This document shows positions 19,258 through 28,135 of a DNA stretch of 64,000 nt, in pieces. The notes under the pieces were generated by a model that saw only the letters and a list, made by a program, of their open reading frames with translations, searched no databases and was not told the DNA's origin. The DNA comes from Arthrobacter tumbae (GTDB lineage Bacteria; Actinomycetota; Actinomycetes; Actinomycetales; Micrococcaceae). Position 1 is the stretch's first letter. The number at the start of each line of letters is the position of its first letter. Location of the stretch: assembly GCF_016907495.1 (NCBI RefSeq), contig NZ_JAFBCC010000001.1:3348001-3412000 (forward strand), given 5' to 3'. Made by a program: the position numbers and the translations under genes.

Positions 19258-20028
19258 ATGAGTGTGGCAATCCGGGTCATACCCTGCCTTGATGTCGACG
19301 CCGGACGCGTCGTCAAGGGAATCAATTTCGAAGACCTCCGCGACGCTGGGGACCCAGTGGAACTGGCGCACCGCTACGACCGGGCAGGCGCTGATGAACT
19401 GACCTTCCTCGACGTCACCGCTTCCTCCGGCAACCGCGCCACCACCTTCGACGTGGTCGCGAAAACCGCCGAGGAAGTGTTCATCCCACTGACGGTGGGC
19501 GGCGGCGTCCGGGAGATTTCCGACGTCGACCGGTTGCTTCGCGCAGGCGCCGACAAGGCGTCCATCAATACGGCGGCGGTCGCACGTCCAATGGTCATTG
19601 ACGAGATCACGTCCCACTTCGGCTCACAGGTACTGGTGCTCAGTCTGGACGCACGCCGGACGGACAATCCCGCTGCCCAGTCAGGCTTCGAGGTGACCAC
19701 GCACGGCGGCCGGAAGGGGACCGGGATCGACGCGGTTGCCTGGGCGCGGGAAGCGGCTGAGCGCGGCGTGGGCGAGATCCTGCTCAACTCCATCGATGCT
19801 GACGGCACCCGTGAGGGCTTTGATCTTGAGATGATCCGGGTTGTGCGGGCGGCAGTCAACGTGCCCCTGATCGCCTCCGGCGGGGCGGGTGCACCGCATC
19901 ACTTTCCGCCGGCTGTGGCCGCGGGCGCCGATGCGGTGCTGGCGGCATCCGTGTTCCACTTCGGTCCCGTTGACGCGATCGCTGAGGTGAAGAGGGCTAT
20001 CCGGGACGCCGGTTTTCCGGTTCGTTAG
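19258..20028 (+). CDS. hisF: Imidazole glycerol phosphate synthase subunit HisF
   Basis: The cyclase half of IGP synthase, which uses ammonia from HisH to form the imidazole ring. The 256-residue (beta-alpha)8 barrel begins [20 protein letters not shown]. It keeps the catalytic Asp in CLDVD and in [16 protein letters not shown], plus phosphate loops at VGGGV and ASGGAG. hisH is not in the window. It lies 13 bp after hisG, so the two are probably co-transcribed. Confidence 0.95.
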   Translation: MSVAIRVIPCLDVDAGRVVKGINFEDLRDAGDPVELAHRYDRAGADELTFLDVTASSGNRATTFDVVAKTAEEVFIPLTVGGGVREISDVDRLLRAGADKASINTAAVARPMVIDEITSHFGSQVLVLSLDARRTDNPAAQSGFEVTTHGGRKGTGIDAVAWAREAAERGVGEILLNSIDADGTREGFDLEMIRVVRAAVNVPLIASGGAGAPHHFPPAVAAGADAVLAASVFHFGPVDAIAEVKRAIRDAGFPVR

Positions 20029-20040
20029 AACCTGGCTTCC

Positions 20041-20685
20041 CTAGAGCCCGACCTCGGCGCTCTCAAGGAGTGCTACGGCGTCGGGCTGTCCTTCGAAAGT
20101 GACCAGTGCATGGCGGGTGCGGCCGTGGGCATGCATGAGCAGTTCCCCGGGCTCACCCACGATGGCCACCGAGACGGGGGCCCGTTTCGCTACGTGCCTG
20201 GGACCGTCCGGCCGCACCAGCACGATGCCGAGATCCACCCCGCGGTAGAGGATGGCGGCGCGCTTGATCAGCTCGTCCCAGAGTGCGTTCGAATATTCCT
20301 CATCCAGCGCGCGCGGCGCCCACCTGCTGGTTGCCCGTCGGACGTCCTCGGTGTGCACGAAGTACTCAATCAGGTTGGTGCTGGTGTCGATCGATTGCAC
20401 GCGCATGGGGGAGTAGAACGGATGGCCCTTGCGGAAGTCATTGACCAGCGCTTCGTACGCCGGTGCTGACGCGGATTTCGCCGCGAGGGTGCGGGTGGCC
20501 TTCTCTGAAACAACGGCCAGCGGCTTGATGAGGGCACCGATACCAACGCTGGGCCTGTGGCCGCGTAGATACAGGTGGGCTGCAAGTTCCTTCGTCTGCC
20601 ACCCATCGCAGAGCGTGGGGGAGTGGGGCCCGGCCGCCAGCAGGGTTTCGGCGAGGACTTCACGGGAGGGATCAACGAAATGCAT
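20041..20685 (-). CDS. TIGR03085-type protein of the mycothiol-dependent maleylpyruvate isomerase superfamily
   Basis: A 214-residue soluble protein. The N-terminal half has the four-helix DinB/MDMPI layout with HFVDPSREVLAETLLAAGP, then SPTLCDGWQTKELAAHLYLR, where the H in AHL is in the usual metal-ligand position. A later conserved stretch is LIEYFVHTEDVRRA. Proteins of this group are widespread in actinobacteria and mostly uncharacterised; some relatives use mycothiol as a cofactor. The start at 20685 was chosen because GAGAGTG precedes it and the six upstream residues are not conserved. It interrupts the his genes on the opposite strand. Confidence 0.8.
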   Translation of the reverse strand: MHFVDPSREVLAETLLAAGPHSPTLCDGWQTKELAAHLYLRGHRPSVGIGALIKPLAVVSEKATRTLAAKSASAPAYEALVNDFRKGHPFYSPMRVQSIDTSTNLIEYFVHTEDVRRATSRWAPRALDEEYSNALWDELIKRAAILYRGVDLGIVLVRPDGPRHVAKRAPVSVAIVGEPGELLMHAHGRTRHALVTFEGQPDAVALLESAEVGL

Positions 20686-20766
20686 CACTCTCGAAAATAG
20701 CATGATAGACGTGCTCCATGCCCGGGTGGGTGCCCGCCCCTTCCGGCACGACTAGAATCAGTTGCG

Positions 20767-21168
20767 ATGTCACAACACGCCGAACCCGCTGCTTCTGCCT
20801 CCGCCGGTGAAACACCCACGCTTGATCCCGCGGTGGCGCACGCCCTCAAACGGGACGCCGCCGGCCTCGTTGCGGCGATTGTCCAGGCCCACGACACCGG
20901 GGACGTACTGATGCTCGGCTGGATGGACGATGAAGCGCTGCGGCGAACCCTGACGAGCGGCCGCGTCACCTTCTACTCGCGGTCACGGCAGGAATACTGG
21001 CGCAAGGGCGACACCTCCGGCCACGTGCAGTATGTGCAGTCGGTCGCGCTGGACTGCGACGGCGATGCGCTGCTGGTGCGGGTGCACCAGGTCGGCGCGG
21101 CCTGCCACACCGGGACGCGGACCTGTTTCGACGGCAGGGAGCTTGCCGCCGTCGCCGGCCCCGCGTGA
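20767..21168 (+). CDS. hisI: Phosphoribosyl-AMP cyclohydrolase
   Basis: Third step of histidine biosynthesis: zinc-dependent opening of the adenine ring of PR-AMP. The 133-residue protein has [27 protein letters not shown] and [13 protein letters not shown]. The metal-binding residues are in [11 protein letters not shown] and in Cys-x6-Cys (CHTGTRTC). It is monofunctional, unlike the fused HisIE of enterobacteria. TAGAAT at 20753-20758 lies 8 nt before the ATG and may be a near-leaderless promoter. trpE follows 76 bp later, so hisI may head the trp transcript. Confidence 0.94.
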   Translation: MSQHAEPAASASAGETPTLDPAVAHALKRDAAGLVAAIVQAHDTGDVLMLGWMDDEALRRTLTSGRVTFYSRSRQEYWRKGDTSGHVQYVQSVALDCDGDALLVRVHQVGAACHTGTRTCFDGRELAAVAGPA

Positions 21169-21244
21169 GCCGCACCGTTTGCAGCAGGAGACCATCAGCC
21201 CGCCCACCGCTGCGGATGGGCGCGAGATTCAGGAAGCACATGTC

Positions 21245-22807
21245 ATGGACGAGCTCGGAGTAATCAGCCCAGGCCTGGAGGAGTTCCGCGCCCTTGCCCG
21301 GGACCGGCGCGTCATTCCCGTCCGCCTGATGGTGCTCGACGACGCCCACACGCCGATCGGCATCTACCGCAAGCTGGCTGACGGCCACCCAGGCACGTTC
21401 CTCATGGAATCGGCTGCCGAGGGCGGAGTGTGGTCGCGGTACTCGTTCATCGGCGTCAATTCGCGGGCAACGCTCACCACCAGGGACGGCGAGGCCTGCT
21501 GGCTCGGCGAGCCTCCCGCGGGAGTCCCTGTGGGCGGCAATCCGGTCGAAGCACTCCGCCGGACCGTCGAGGAACTCCAGACCGCCCGCTTCGACGGACT
21601 TCCGCCGTTCACCTCCGGCATGGTCGGTTTCATCGGCTGGGAATCCGTCCGCCACTGGGAACGGCTCACCTCCCCTCCGGAAGACGACCTCGATCTGCCG
21701 GAACTGGCCATGAACCTCGTCACCGACATGGCTATTCATGACAATGCGGGCGGCAAGGTCACCCTGGTGGCCAACGCGATCAACTATGACAATTCTTCCG
21801 ATCGCGTCGACGAAGCCTGGCACGACGCCGTTGCCCGCCTCCGCAGCATGCTCCAGCGGCTTGCCGCCGCGTCGGATCAGCCGGTGTCAATCCTGGCCGA
21901 CGGCGCAACCGACAGCGCAGCGCTGATGTCCCGCGTGCGTGAACGCTGGGATCGCGACCGGTATCTGGCGGCGATCGAGCGGGGCAAGCAAGCCATCGTT
22001 GATGGCGAGGTGTTCCAGGTTGTCATCTCGCGCCGGTTCGAACTGGACTGCGAGGCATCGGCGCTGGACGTCTACCGGGTGCTGCGCACCACCAACCCCA
22101 GTCCGTACATGTACCTTTTCAGCCTTGAGGACCCGACTGGGCGGCCCTATTCAATCGTCGGCTCTTCGCCGGAAGCGCTTGTCACCGTCAACGGCTCCGA
22201 AGTCATCACCCATCCCATCGCCGGATCCCGGCCACGCGGCAGGACAGCCGAACAGGACCGCGCCCTGGCGGAGGAACTCCTCGCCGACGAAAAGGAGCGC
22301 GCGGAGCACCTCATGCTGGTGGACCTGGCACGCAACGACATCTCCAAGGTGTGCCGGCCGGGAACAGTGGACGTCACACAGTTCATGGAGGTCGAGCGGT
22401 TCAGCCACATCATGCACCTGGTGTCCACCGTCGTCGGGCAACTGGATCCGGCGCGGTCCGCCTACGATGTCCTCGCCGCGACCTTCCCGGCGGGAACCCT
22501 GTCCGGAGCGCCCAAACCCCGAGCGCTCCGGCTGCTTGATGAACTTGAACCGCACAAGCGGGGTATCTACGGGGGAGTAGTGGGCTACTTCGACTTCGCC
22601 GGAGACATGGACATGGCCATCGCGATCCGCTCAGCACTGCTGCGCGACAACCGGGCCTACGTCCAGGCCGGCGGTGGAATTGTGGCCGATTCCGAGCTCG
22701 AAGCCGAGGCGCAGGAGACGGTCAACAAGGCCGCAGCTCCGTTGCGCGCCGCGCTGATCGCCGCGAGCCTTCATCCGGTGACCGGTCCGGGGGCGGGTAC
22801 GCCGTGA
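21245..22807 (+). CDS. trpE: Anthranilate synthase component I
   Basis: Makes anthranilate from chorismate with the glutamine amidotransferase TrpG, whose gene is not in this window. The 520-residue protein starts at MDELGVISPGLEEF; longer in-frame reading overlaps hisI. The N-terminal domain has FLMESAAEGGVWSRYSFIG, the equivalent of the LLES tryptophan-binding region, so feedback inhibition is likely. The catalytic core shows GEVFQVVISRRFE, TNPSPYMYLF, GSSPEALV, PIAGSRPRGRT, HLMLVDLARNDI and FPAGTLSGAPKPRA. It overlaps the next gene by 4 bp. Confidence 0.96.
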   Translation: MDELGVISPGLEEFRALARDRRVIPVRLMVLDDAHTPIGIYRKLADGHPGTFLMESAAEGGVWSRYSFIGVNSRATLTTRDGEACWLGEPPAGVPVGGNPVEALRRTVEELQTARFDGLPPFTSGMVGFIGWESVRHWERLTSPPEDDLDLPELAMNLVTDMAIHDNAGGKVTLVANAINYDNSSDRVDEAWHDAVARLRSMLQRLAAASDQPVSILADGATDSAALMSRVRERWDRDRYLAAIERGKQAIVDGEVFQVVISRRFELDCEASALDVYRVLRTTNPSPYMYLFSLEDPTGRPYSIVGSSPEALVTVNGSEVITHPIAGSRPRGRTAEQDRALAEELLADEKERAEHLMLVDLARNDISKVCRPGTVDVTQFMEVERFSHIMHLVSTVVGQLDPARSAYDVLAATFPAGTLSGAPKPRALRLLDELEPHKRGIYGGVVGYFDFAGDMDMAIAIRSALLRDNRAYVQAGGGIVADSELEAEAQETVNKAAAPLRAALIAASLHPVTGPGAGTP

Positions 22808-23439
22808 GCCCGTCGTCCCGGTCGGGCGCTCCTGCCCCTTCCCGCACACCCGCCCTGCGCCGCAGGGGAGTTCTCGTCCTCGCGACGGTGACCTCGGCAT
22901 TGGCCGCTTTCGGCAGTACCACCCAGGCCTGGCTTTCGGTGACCCTGCCGCAATCCGCCGTACAGACTCCTTCCATTGAGGTGCCAGGCTCAGACGCCGC
23001 CACCGCGGTGACCGCATTTGCGCTGGTGGGTCTGGCCGCGGCGCTGGCTGCATCGATTGCCGGCCGCATCGCCCGGTGGATCATCGCCGTCATTCTGACC
23101 GTTGCGGGCGTCGGCATCGCCCTCAGCAGCCTTGCCGTCGCCACTGATCCGATGACCGCCGCCGAACCCGCGATCGGAGAAGCGCTCGGCGTCACCAGCC
23201 AGGACGGCGCCTCCGTGACGGCAACCGCCATGCCGTGGCTGGCCGCGGTGGCGGGGCTGATGCTGCTGCTCTGCGCGGTATGGCTGCTCATTGCGGGCAG
23301 CGGCTGGCGCACCGCCCGCCGCTACGAGAACCGGCAGGAGCCTTCGCCCTCCCGGAACGCACCGGCGAAGGCGGATACAAACGCTGACGAGATCGACAAT
23401 TGGGACAGCCTCAGCCGGGGTGAGGATCCGACAGGCTGA
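22804..23439 (+). CDS. Trp-operon-associated integral membrane protein
   Basis: A 211-residue protein of the family repeatedly found in actinobacterial trp operons (Trp_oprn_chp type). Its role is unknown. It has about four membrane helices: near residues 20-42 (VLVLATVTSALAAFGSTTQA), 60-78, 83-105 and 140-162. The first extracellular loop contains WLSVTLPQSAVQTPSIEV. The cytoplasmic tail is charged and ends DNWDSLSRGEDPTG. GTG start overlaps the trpE stop (GTGA), so it is translationally coupled. The position suggests a function in tryptophan handling, which is inference only. Confidence 0.85.
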   Translation: MSPSSRSGAPAPSRTPALRRRGVLVLATVTSALAAFGSTTQAWLSVTLPQSAVQTPSIEVPGSDAATAVTAFALVGLAAALAASIAGRIARWIIAVILTVAGVGIALSSLAVATDPMTAAEPAIGEALGVTSQDGASVTATAMPWLAAVAGLMLLLCAVWLLIAGSGWRTARRYENRQEPSPSRNAPAKADTNADEIDNWDSLSRGEDPTG

Positions 23440-23514
23440 GTGCCCCTGACGAATCAACGCCCTGCTGAATCAATGGCAGAATGGACTACAGACCACAGCA
23501 CAAGGAGATACGCC

Positions 23515-23823
23515 ATGGCTAAGACCGCGCCCGAGACCCGTTCCAACGAAACCCCGATGGCTGAGCATTCTTCCGTTCACGATGAGACCATCGGACACGG
23601 CAACAGCCCGGCAGCATGGACCTGCGTCTTCGTGATGCTCGCCGGAGCGGCGCTGTCCGCGTTCGCCTACGTTTTCGCCAGCACCGAGGGCAACATGGAC
23701 GCGGGGACCATCCTGTTCTGGATCGGCGCCCTCATCATGGTGATCGGGCTCGCGCTCGGAATCATCCTCAAGAAGGCCGGCTTCGGCGTGGGTGGCCACA
23801 GGCTCAAGAACACCGGGCACTAA
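23515..23823 (+). CDS. HGxxPAAW-family small membrane protein
   Basis: A 102-residue protein with the motif HGNSPAAW at about residues 28-35, just before the first membrane helix. This is the defining motif of a small actinobacterial family. Two membrane helices follow (about 36-57, TCVFVMLAGAALSAFAYVF, and 67-88, ILFWIGALIMVIGLALGIIL), then a short basic tail (KKAGFGVGGHRLKNTGH). The ATG at 23515 has a strong AAGGAG site seven bases upstream. It lies between the trp membrane-protein gene and trpC, and its stop codon abuts the trpC start. Function is unknown. Confidence 0.85.
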   Translation: MAKTAPETRSNETPMAEHSSVHDETIGHGNSPAAWTCVFVMLAGAALSAFAYVFASTEGNMDAGTILFWIGALIMVIGLALGIILKKAGFGVGGHRLKNTGH

Positions 23824-24624
23824 GTGAGCGTTCTCGACGACATCATCACTGGAGTCCGGGAGGATCTCGACGTACGCAGGAATCGCCTGCCGCTCGAAGA
23901 AGTACGCGTCCTCGCCGAACGTGCACCCGCGCCGCGGAACGCCTATGCCGCGCTGAGCACACAGGCCAGGGGCGTCCGCGTCATCGCCGAGGTGAAGCGG
24001 AAGAGCCCCTCCAAAGGTGAACTGTCACTGATCCAGGATCCAGCTGAGCTGGCTGCGGCCTATGAGCGAGGCGGCGCCTCGGTGATCAGTGTCCTCACCG
24101 AGGAACGCCGGTTCGGCGGATCGCTTGCGGATCTCGACGCCGTCCGTGCGGCCGTGGATCTGCCGGTCCTCCGCAAGGATTTCACGGTTGACGAGTACCA
24201 GATCTGGGAAGCCCGCGCCCATGGCGCGGATCTGATTCTGCTGATCGTTGCGGCGCTCGACGACGCCACGCTTACCTCCTTCCTCGAACTCACCGAGCGG
24301 CTTGGCATGCACGCACTCGTCGAAACGCATACCGCTGAGGAAGTAGAGCGCGCGGTCGCGGTCGGTGCACGCATTATCGGCGTCAACGTGCGCAACCTCA
24401 AAACGCTTGATATTGACCGCTCCGTCTTCCCGGTACTCGCCGGGCTCATCCCTTCCGGTTCCGTTGTAGTTGCCGAGTCAGGCGTCCGGGACATCTCCGA
24501 CGTCGAAAGTTTTGTGGCGCAGGGGGCGCGCGCTGTCCTCGTTGGAGAGGCGCTGGTTCGCCACTCCAACCCGGAGGTCACGGTCGGTGAGTTCACTCGC
24601 GCCGGCGCCGCATTGCGCCATTGA
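23824..24624 (+). CDS. trpC: Indole-3-glycerol phosphate synthase
   Basis: Closes the indole ring from carboxyphenylaminodeoxyribulose phosphate. The 266-residue barrel has the catalytic Lys and Glu strands VIAEVKRKSPSKGEL, SVISVLTEERRFGG, LPVLRKDFTVDEYQI and VGVNVRNL-type (IGVNVRNLKT), plus the phosphate loop VVAESGVRDISDV. It is not fused to TrpF. GTG starts directly after the previous stop codon. trpB follows after 68 bp. Confidence 0.95.
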   Translation: MSVLDDIITGVREDLDVRRNRLPLEEVRVLAERAPAPRNAYAALSTQARGVRVIAEVKRKSPSKGELSLIQDPAELAAAYERGGASVISVLTEERRFGGSLADLDAVRAAVDLPVLRKDFTVDEYQIWEARAHGADLILLIVAALDDATLTSFLELTERLGMHALVETHTAEEVERAVAVGARIIGVNVRNLKTLDIDRSVFPVLAGLIPSGSVVVAESGVRDISDVESFVAQGARAVLVGEALVRHSNPEVTVGEFTRAGAALRH

Positions 24625-24692
24625 GATTGCATTACTGAGGCAGTTCCCGACAGCACGGACGGCCGCACCCATCACGACAGGACACCAGGTTC

Positions 24693-26012
24693 ATGAGCGA
24701 CAATCCACAGCCGCAGGCTGCAACTGACGGTGCCGCAGAGGCATTTCTCGCCGGGGGATCGCTGCGCAACGCGCAGGGCCCGTACTTCGGCGCGTACGGC
24801 GGGCGCTGGATGCCCGAGTCGCTGATCGCCGCCCTGGATGAGCTGGAAGAGACCTTCGACAAGGCCAAAGCTGATCCCGATTTCCTGGCCCAGATCGCCG
24901 AGCTCAACCGGTCCTACTCCGGCCGGCCGTCCCTGCTGACGGAAGCGCATCGTTTTGCGGAGCACGCGGGCGGCGTACGGGTGTTCCTCAAGCGCGAGGA
25001 CCTGAACCACACGGGATCGCACAAGATCAACAACGTGCTGGGCCAGGCCCTCCTCGCCAAGCGGATGGGAAAGACCCGCGTGATCGCTGAAACGGGCGCG
25101 GGTCAGCACGGAGTGGCCAGCGCCACCGCTGCCGCCCTGCTCGGTCTCGAATGCGTGGTCTACATGGGTGCGGAGGATTGCCGGAGGCAGGCCCTCAACG
25201 TTGCACGCATGCAGCTTCTGGGAGCGGAGGTCATTCCCGTCACCAACGGATCGCAGACGCTGAAGGACGCCATCAACGACGCGCTGCGGGACTGGGTGGC
25301 CAACGTGCAGACCACGCACTACCTGCTTGGGACGGCTGCCGGAGCCCATCCCTTCCCGGCAATGGTGCGTTATTTCCATGAGGTCATCGGCGAGGAAGCG
25401 CGCGAGCAGATCCTTGAGGTGGCGGGCAGGCTTCCTGACGCTGTCTGTGCCTGCATCGGCGGAGGTTCAAACGCCATCGGAATCTTCCACGGCTTCCTCG
25501 ATGATCGCGGAGTTGCCCTCTACGGATTTGAGGCAGGCGGGGACGGCGTAGACACGGGACGCCATGCTGCCACCATCACGCTCGGACGGCCGGGTGTGCT
25601 TCATGGTGCGCGCTCGTACCTGATGCAGGATGATGACGGGCAAACCGTCGAGTCGCACTCAATCTCCGCCGGTTTGGACTACCCGGGAGTCGGCCCGGAG
25701 CACGCGTTCCTTGCCGACATCGGCAGGGCCAGCTATGAGCCGATCACCGACGCTGAAGCCATGGAAGCGTTCCGCCTGCTGTGCCGGACGGAGGGCATCA
25801 TCCCCGCCATCGAGTCTGCGCATGCGCTGGCCGGGACTCTGAAAGTGGGCCAACGCCTTGCGGCGGAGGGCGGAGATCCGCGGGAGAAGATCATCATCGT
25901 GAATCTCTCGGGCCGCGGTGACAAGGACGTCGCCACAGCCGCGGAGTGGTTTGACCTGTTGCCCGAGGACAGCGCGGAAGCCGAGATCGGCGCGGAAGGG
26001 GAACAACTATGA
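24693..26012 (+). CDS. trpB: Tryptophan synthase beta chain
   Basis: PLP enzyme that condenses indole and serine. The 439-residue protein is a TrpB1 type, shown by [20 protein letters not shown] with the PLP-binding Lys in [32 protein letters not shown], and the C-terminal [12 protein letters not shown]. The first 35 residues are a variable extension before [14 protein letters not shown]. The last 4 bp overlap trpA (ATGA), consistent with an alpha2-beta2 complex made from coupled genes. Confidence 0.97.
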   Translation: MSDNPQPQAATDGAAEAFLAGGSLRNAQGPYFGAYGGRWMPESLIAALDELEETFDKAKADPDFLAQIAELNRSYSGRPSLLTEAHRFAEHAGGVRVFLKREDLNHTGSHKINNVLGQALLAKRMGKTRVIAETGAGQHGVASATAAALLGLECVVYMGAEDCRRQALNVARMQLLGAEVIPVTNGSQTLKDAINDALRDWVANVQTTHYLLGTAAGAHPFPAMVRYFHEVIGEEAREQILEVAGRLPDAVCACIGGGSNAIGIFHGFLDDRGVALYGFEAGGDGVDTGRHAATITLGRPGVLHGARSYLMQDDDGQTVESHSISAGLDYPGVGPEHAFLADIGRASYEPITDAEAMEAFRLLCRTEGIIPAIESAHALAGTLKVGQRLAAEGGDPREKIIIVNLSGRGDKDVATAAEWFDLLPEDSAEAEIGAEGEQL

Positions 26013-26809
26013 GCGCCGGAACCATGAGCAAGTCAGCCGCCGCGATCGAGCGTGCCCGCGCCGAAGGGCGCACCGCCCTGATCGGTTATCTTCCCGCCGG
26101 ATTCCCCGACGTGCAGACCACCATCGACGCCGCGGTCGCACTCGCGGAGAACGGCGTGGATCTGATCGAGATCGGGATTCCCTACTCGGACCCCGTGATG
26201 GACGGAGCGGTCATCCAGCAGGCGACCGTCGAGGCGCTGCAGAACGGTTTCACTGTGCGGCAGATCTTCGACGTTGTCGAGGGAATCACCAGACGAACCG
26301 AAGCGGCAGTACTCGTGATGACCTACTGGAATCCCGTTATGCGCATGGGAGTCCGAGAGTTCGCCGGTCGCCTGGCTGCAGCCGGAGGAGCCGGACTCAT
26401 CACGCCTGACCTCGTTCCGGACGAGGCAGCCGAGTGGATGGCTGTCTCGGAAGAGTTCGGGCTCGACCGGGTCTTCCTTGTCGCTCCCTCAAGCTCTCCG
26501 GAACGCATGCAGTCCACGGTCGATTCAACGCGGGGATTTGTCTATGCCGTGTCCATCATGGGCATCACCGGCGCCCGCTCCTCGGTCAGTTCGGCAGCGC
26601 GCGAGGTTGTCGCGGCGGCGCACCGGGCCGGTGCCGAGCGCGCCTGCGTCGGACTCGGAGTGTCCACTGCTGAGCATGTCCGGGAAATCGGAGCCTATGC
26701 CGACGGCGTCATTGTCGGCACCGCCCTGGTCGCTGCCCTGCGTGACGGCGGCGTTCCCGCCGTGGCCGCGCTGGCGAAAGACCTGAGCACCGGAACCGGA
26801 AAGAGTTGA
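26009..26809 (+). CDS. trpA: Tryptophan synthase alpha chain
   Basis: Cleaves indole-glycerol phosphate to indole, which is channelled to TrpB. The 266-residue barrel includes [15 protein letters not shown], the catalytic Glu and Asp in [29 protein letters not shown], and phosphate-binding [10 protein letters not shown]. The start overlaps the trpB stop; an in-frame ATG at 26024 ([11 protein letters not shown]) is an alternative. lgt begins within a few bases of the stop codon, so it belongs to the same operon. Confidence 0.96.
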   Translation: MSAGTMSKSAAAIERARAEGRTALIGYLPAGFPDVQTTIDAAVALAENGVDLIEIGIPYSDPVMDGAVIQQATVEALQNGFTVRQIFDVVEGITRRTEAAVLVMTYWNPVMRMGVREFAGRLAAAGGAGLITPDLVPDEAAEWMAVSEEFGLDRVFLVAPSSSPERMQSTVDSTRGFVYAVSIMGITGARSSVSSAAREVVAAAHRAGAERACVGLGVSTAEHVREIGAYADGVIVGTALVAALRDGGVPAVAALAKDLSTGTGKS

Positions 26810-26811
26810 CC

Positions 26812-27867
26812 ATGATCCCCGCCAGCATCCCCAGCCCGCCCGCAGAATGGGCAAGCTTCTCGATCGGCCCGGCCACCATCCACGCGTACGCGCTGTGCAT
26901 ACTCACCGGCATCATCGTTGCGCTACTTCTCACCTCGGCCCGCTGGAAGCGTTACGGCGGCAACCCCGACGTCGTCTGGGACGTAGCCATCTGGGCAGTT
27001 CCTTTCGGTCTGATCGGCGGCCGTCTTTACCACGTCTTCTCCTCACCGGACGCGTATTTCGGACCTGACGGAGATCTTTCACGCATTCCCCGGATCTGGG
27101 AAGGCGGCCTGGGGATCTGGGGGGCCGTCGCGCTCGGAGCGGTCGGCGCCTGGATAGGCTGCCGCCGCGCCGGTGTCCGGCTGGCGGCGTTTGCGGACGC
27201 TGCCGCGCCGGGAGTCCTGCTGGCGCAGGCGATCGGCCGCTGGGGCAACTGGTTCAACCAGGAGCTGTTCGGAGCGCCCACCGATCTGCCCTGGGGACTC
27301 GAGATCGACGCCGACAACCCCAACTTCCCCCCGGGTGCGGATCCGGGAACCCTGTTCCATCCCACGTTCCTGTATGAATCGCTCTGGAACCTCGTGGGTG
27401 TTGCACTCCTGCTTCTCCTGGACCGCAGGCTCCGGCTGCGGGGCGGACGCATGTTCTGGCTGTATGCCGCGTACTACACGGCGGGCCGGGTCTGGATTGA
27501 GGCCCTGCGGATCGACGATGCCGAAATGATCACCATTCTGGGCGTGACCCAGCGGTTGAATGTCTGGACAAGCGTCCTTGTGCTCGGGGTCTCCCTCGCC
27601 ATCTTCGTCTATCTTTCGGTGAAGCAGCGGGGCGTGAAAGAGCACTCCGTCTACCTGCCCGGACGCGCTCCTGACGGTACAGACAACGACGACGCCGCGC
27701 CGGCGGCCGCAGATAACGGATCAGGCACAGAGGTCCAGAGTTCGGACACATCGGCTGGGACGGAGCCGGACCGTGCTAATCTTCCAGAAACAAAAGACGC
27801 CTCGGGCACGTCTGCCTCCGCTGGACTCGCCCCCGAGGAACCCCGGGAATCAGATCCCCGAAAATAG
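26812..27867 (+). CDS. lgt: Prolipoprotein diacylglyceryl transferase
   Basis: Transfers diacylglycerol from phosphatidylglycerol to the lipobox cysteine of prelipoproteins, in the cytoplasmic membrane. The 351-residue protein has seven hydrophobic segments. The Lgt signature GRWGNWFNQELFGAPT starts near residue 142, and the conserved HPTFLYES and GRVWIEALRIDD are present. The last 75 residues are a hydrophilic, Asp/Ser/Glu-rich extension absent from short Lgt proteins but common in actinobacteria. The ATG at 26812 sits behind GGAAAGAG; a TTG two codons earlier is an alternative. Confidence 0.95.
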   Translation: MIPASIPSPPAEWASFSIGPATIHAYALCILTGIIVALLLTSARWKRYGGNPDVVWDVAIWAVPFGLIGGRLYHVFSSPDAYFGPDGDLSRIPRIWEGGLGIWGAVALGAVGAWIGCRRAGVRLAAFADAAAPGVLLAQAIGRWGNWFNQELFGAPTDLPWGLEIDADNPNFPPGADPGTLFHPTFLYESLWNLVGVALLLLLDRRLRLRGGRMFWLYAAYYTAGRVWIEALRIDDAEMITILGVTQRLNVWTSVLVLGVSLAIFVYLSVKQRGVKEHSVYLPGRAPDGTDNDDAAPAAADNGSGTEVQSSDTSAGTEPDRANLPETKDASGTSASAGLAPEEPRESDPRK

Positions 27868-28005
27868 CTCCCAGCTGGGCCACCGCCCTAGCTCAGGACA
27901 CCGTCACAGCGTCGTGGCTCTGCTCGGTATATCAGCTGGCTCACAGGCTTTCGCCCCGTACCGGGATTGACCAGGCCGCGCCGCCGTCAATTCACGCCCG
28001 CAATC

Positions 28006-28037
28006 CATGCCGGCATGTTGCGTGCCGGTTCTACAAT
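28006..28037 (+). promoter_or_regulatory. Candidate gltB promoter with overlapping operator palindrome
   Basis: TACAAT (28032-28037) is a good -10 hexamer, but no clear -35 is present. The -35 position is instead occupied by the perfect 12-bp palindrome CATGCCGGCATG (28006-28017), followed by a second TGCCGG half-site (28023-28028). This suggests regulator binding at the promoter. The regulator cannot be named. Confidence 0.45.
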
Positions 28038-28055
28038 GTGCACAAGGAAATGAAG

Positions 28056-28076
28056 CGCTTTCCTGCAGGGAAAGCG
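28056..28076 (+). repeat. Hairpin in the gltB leader
   Basis: CGCTTTCC (28056-28063) pairs perfectly with GGAAAGCG (28069-28076) over a 5-nt loop. It lies about 20 nt after the candidate -10 and 60 nt before the gltB start. No T-run follows, so it is not an obvious terminator. Confidence 0.5.
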
Positions 28077-28135
28077 TGCCCCGGGGCCGAAGCTGTCCCC
28101 TCCCGACGCTCCATCATGGGGGAAGGACTCTATCT

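Noticed and set aside
21169..21244. Possible trp attenuator or leader peptide before trpE
   Set aside because: Only a 6-bp hairpin (21201-21206 with 21217-21222) and no short frame with tandem Trp codons or terminator were found.
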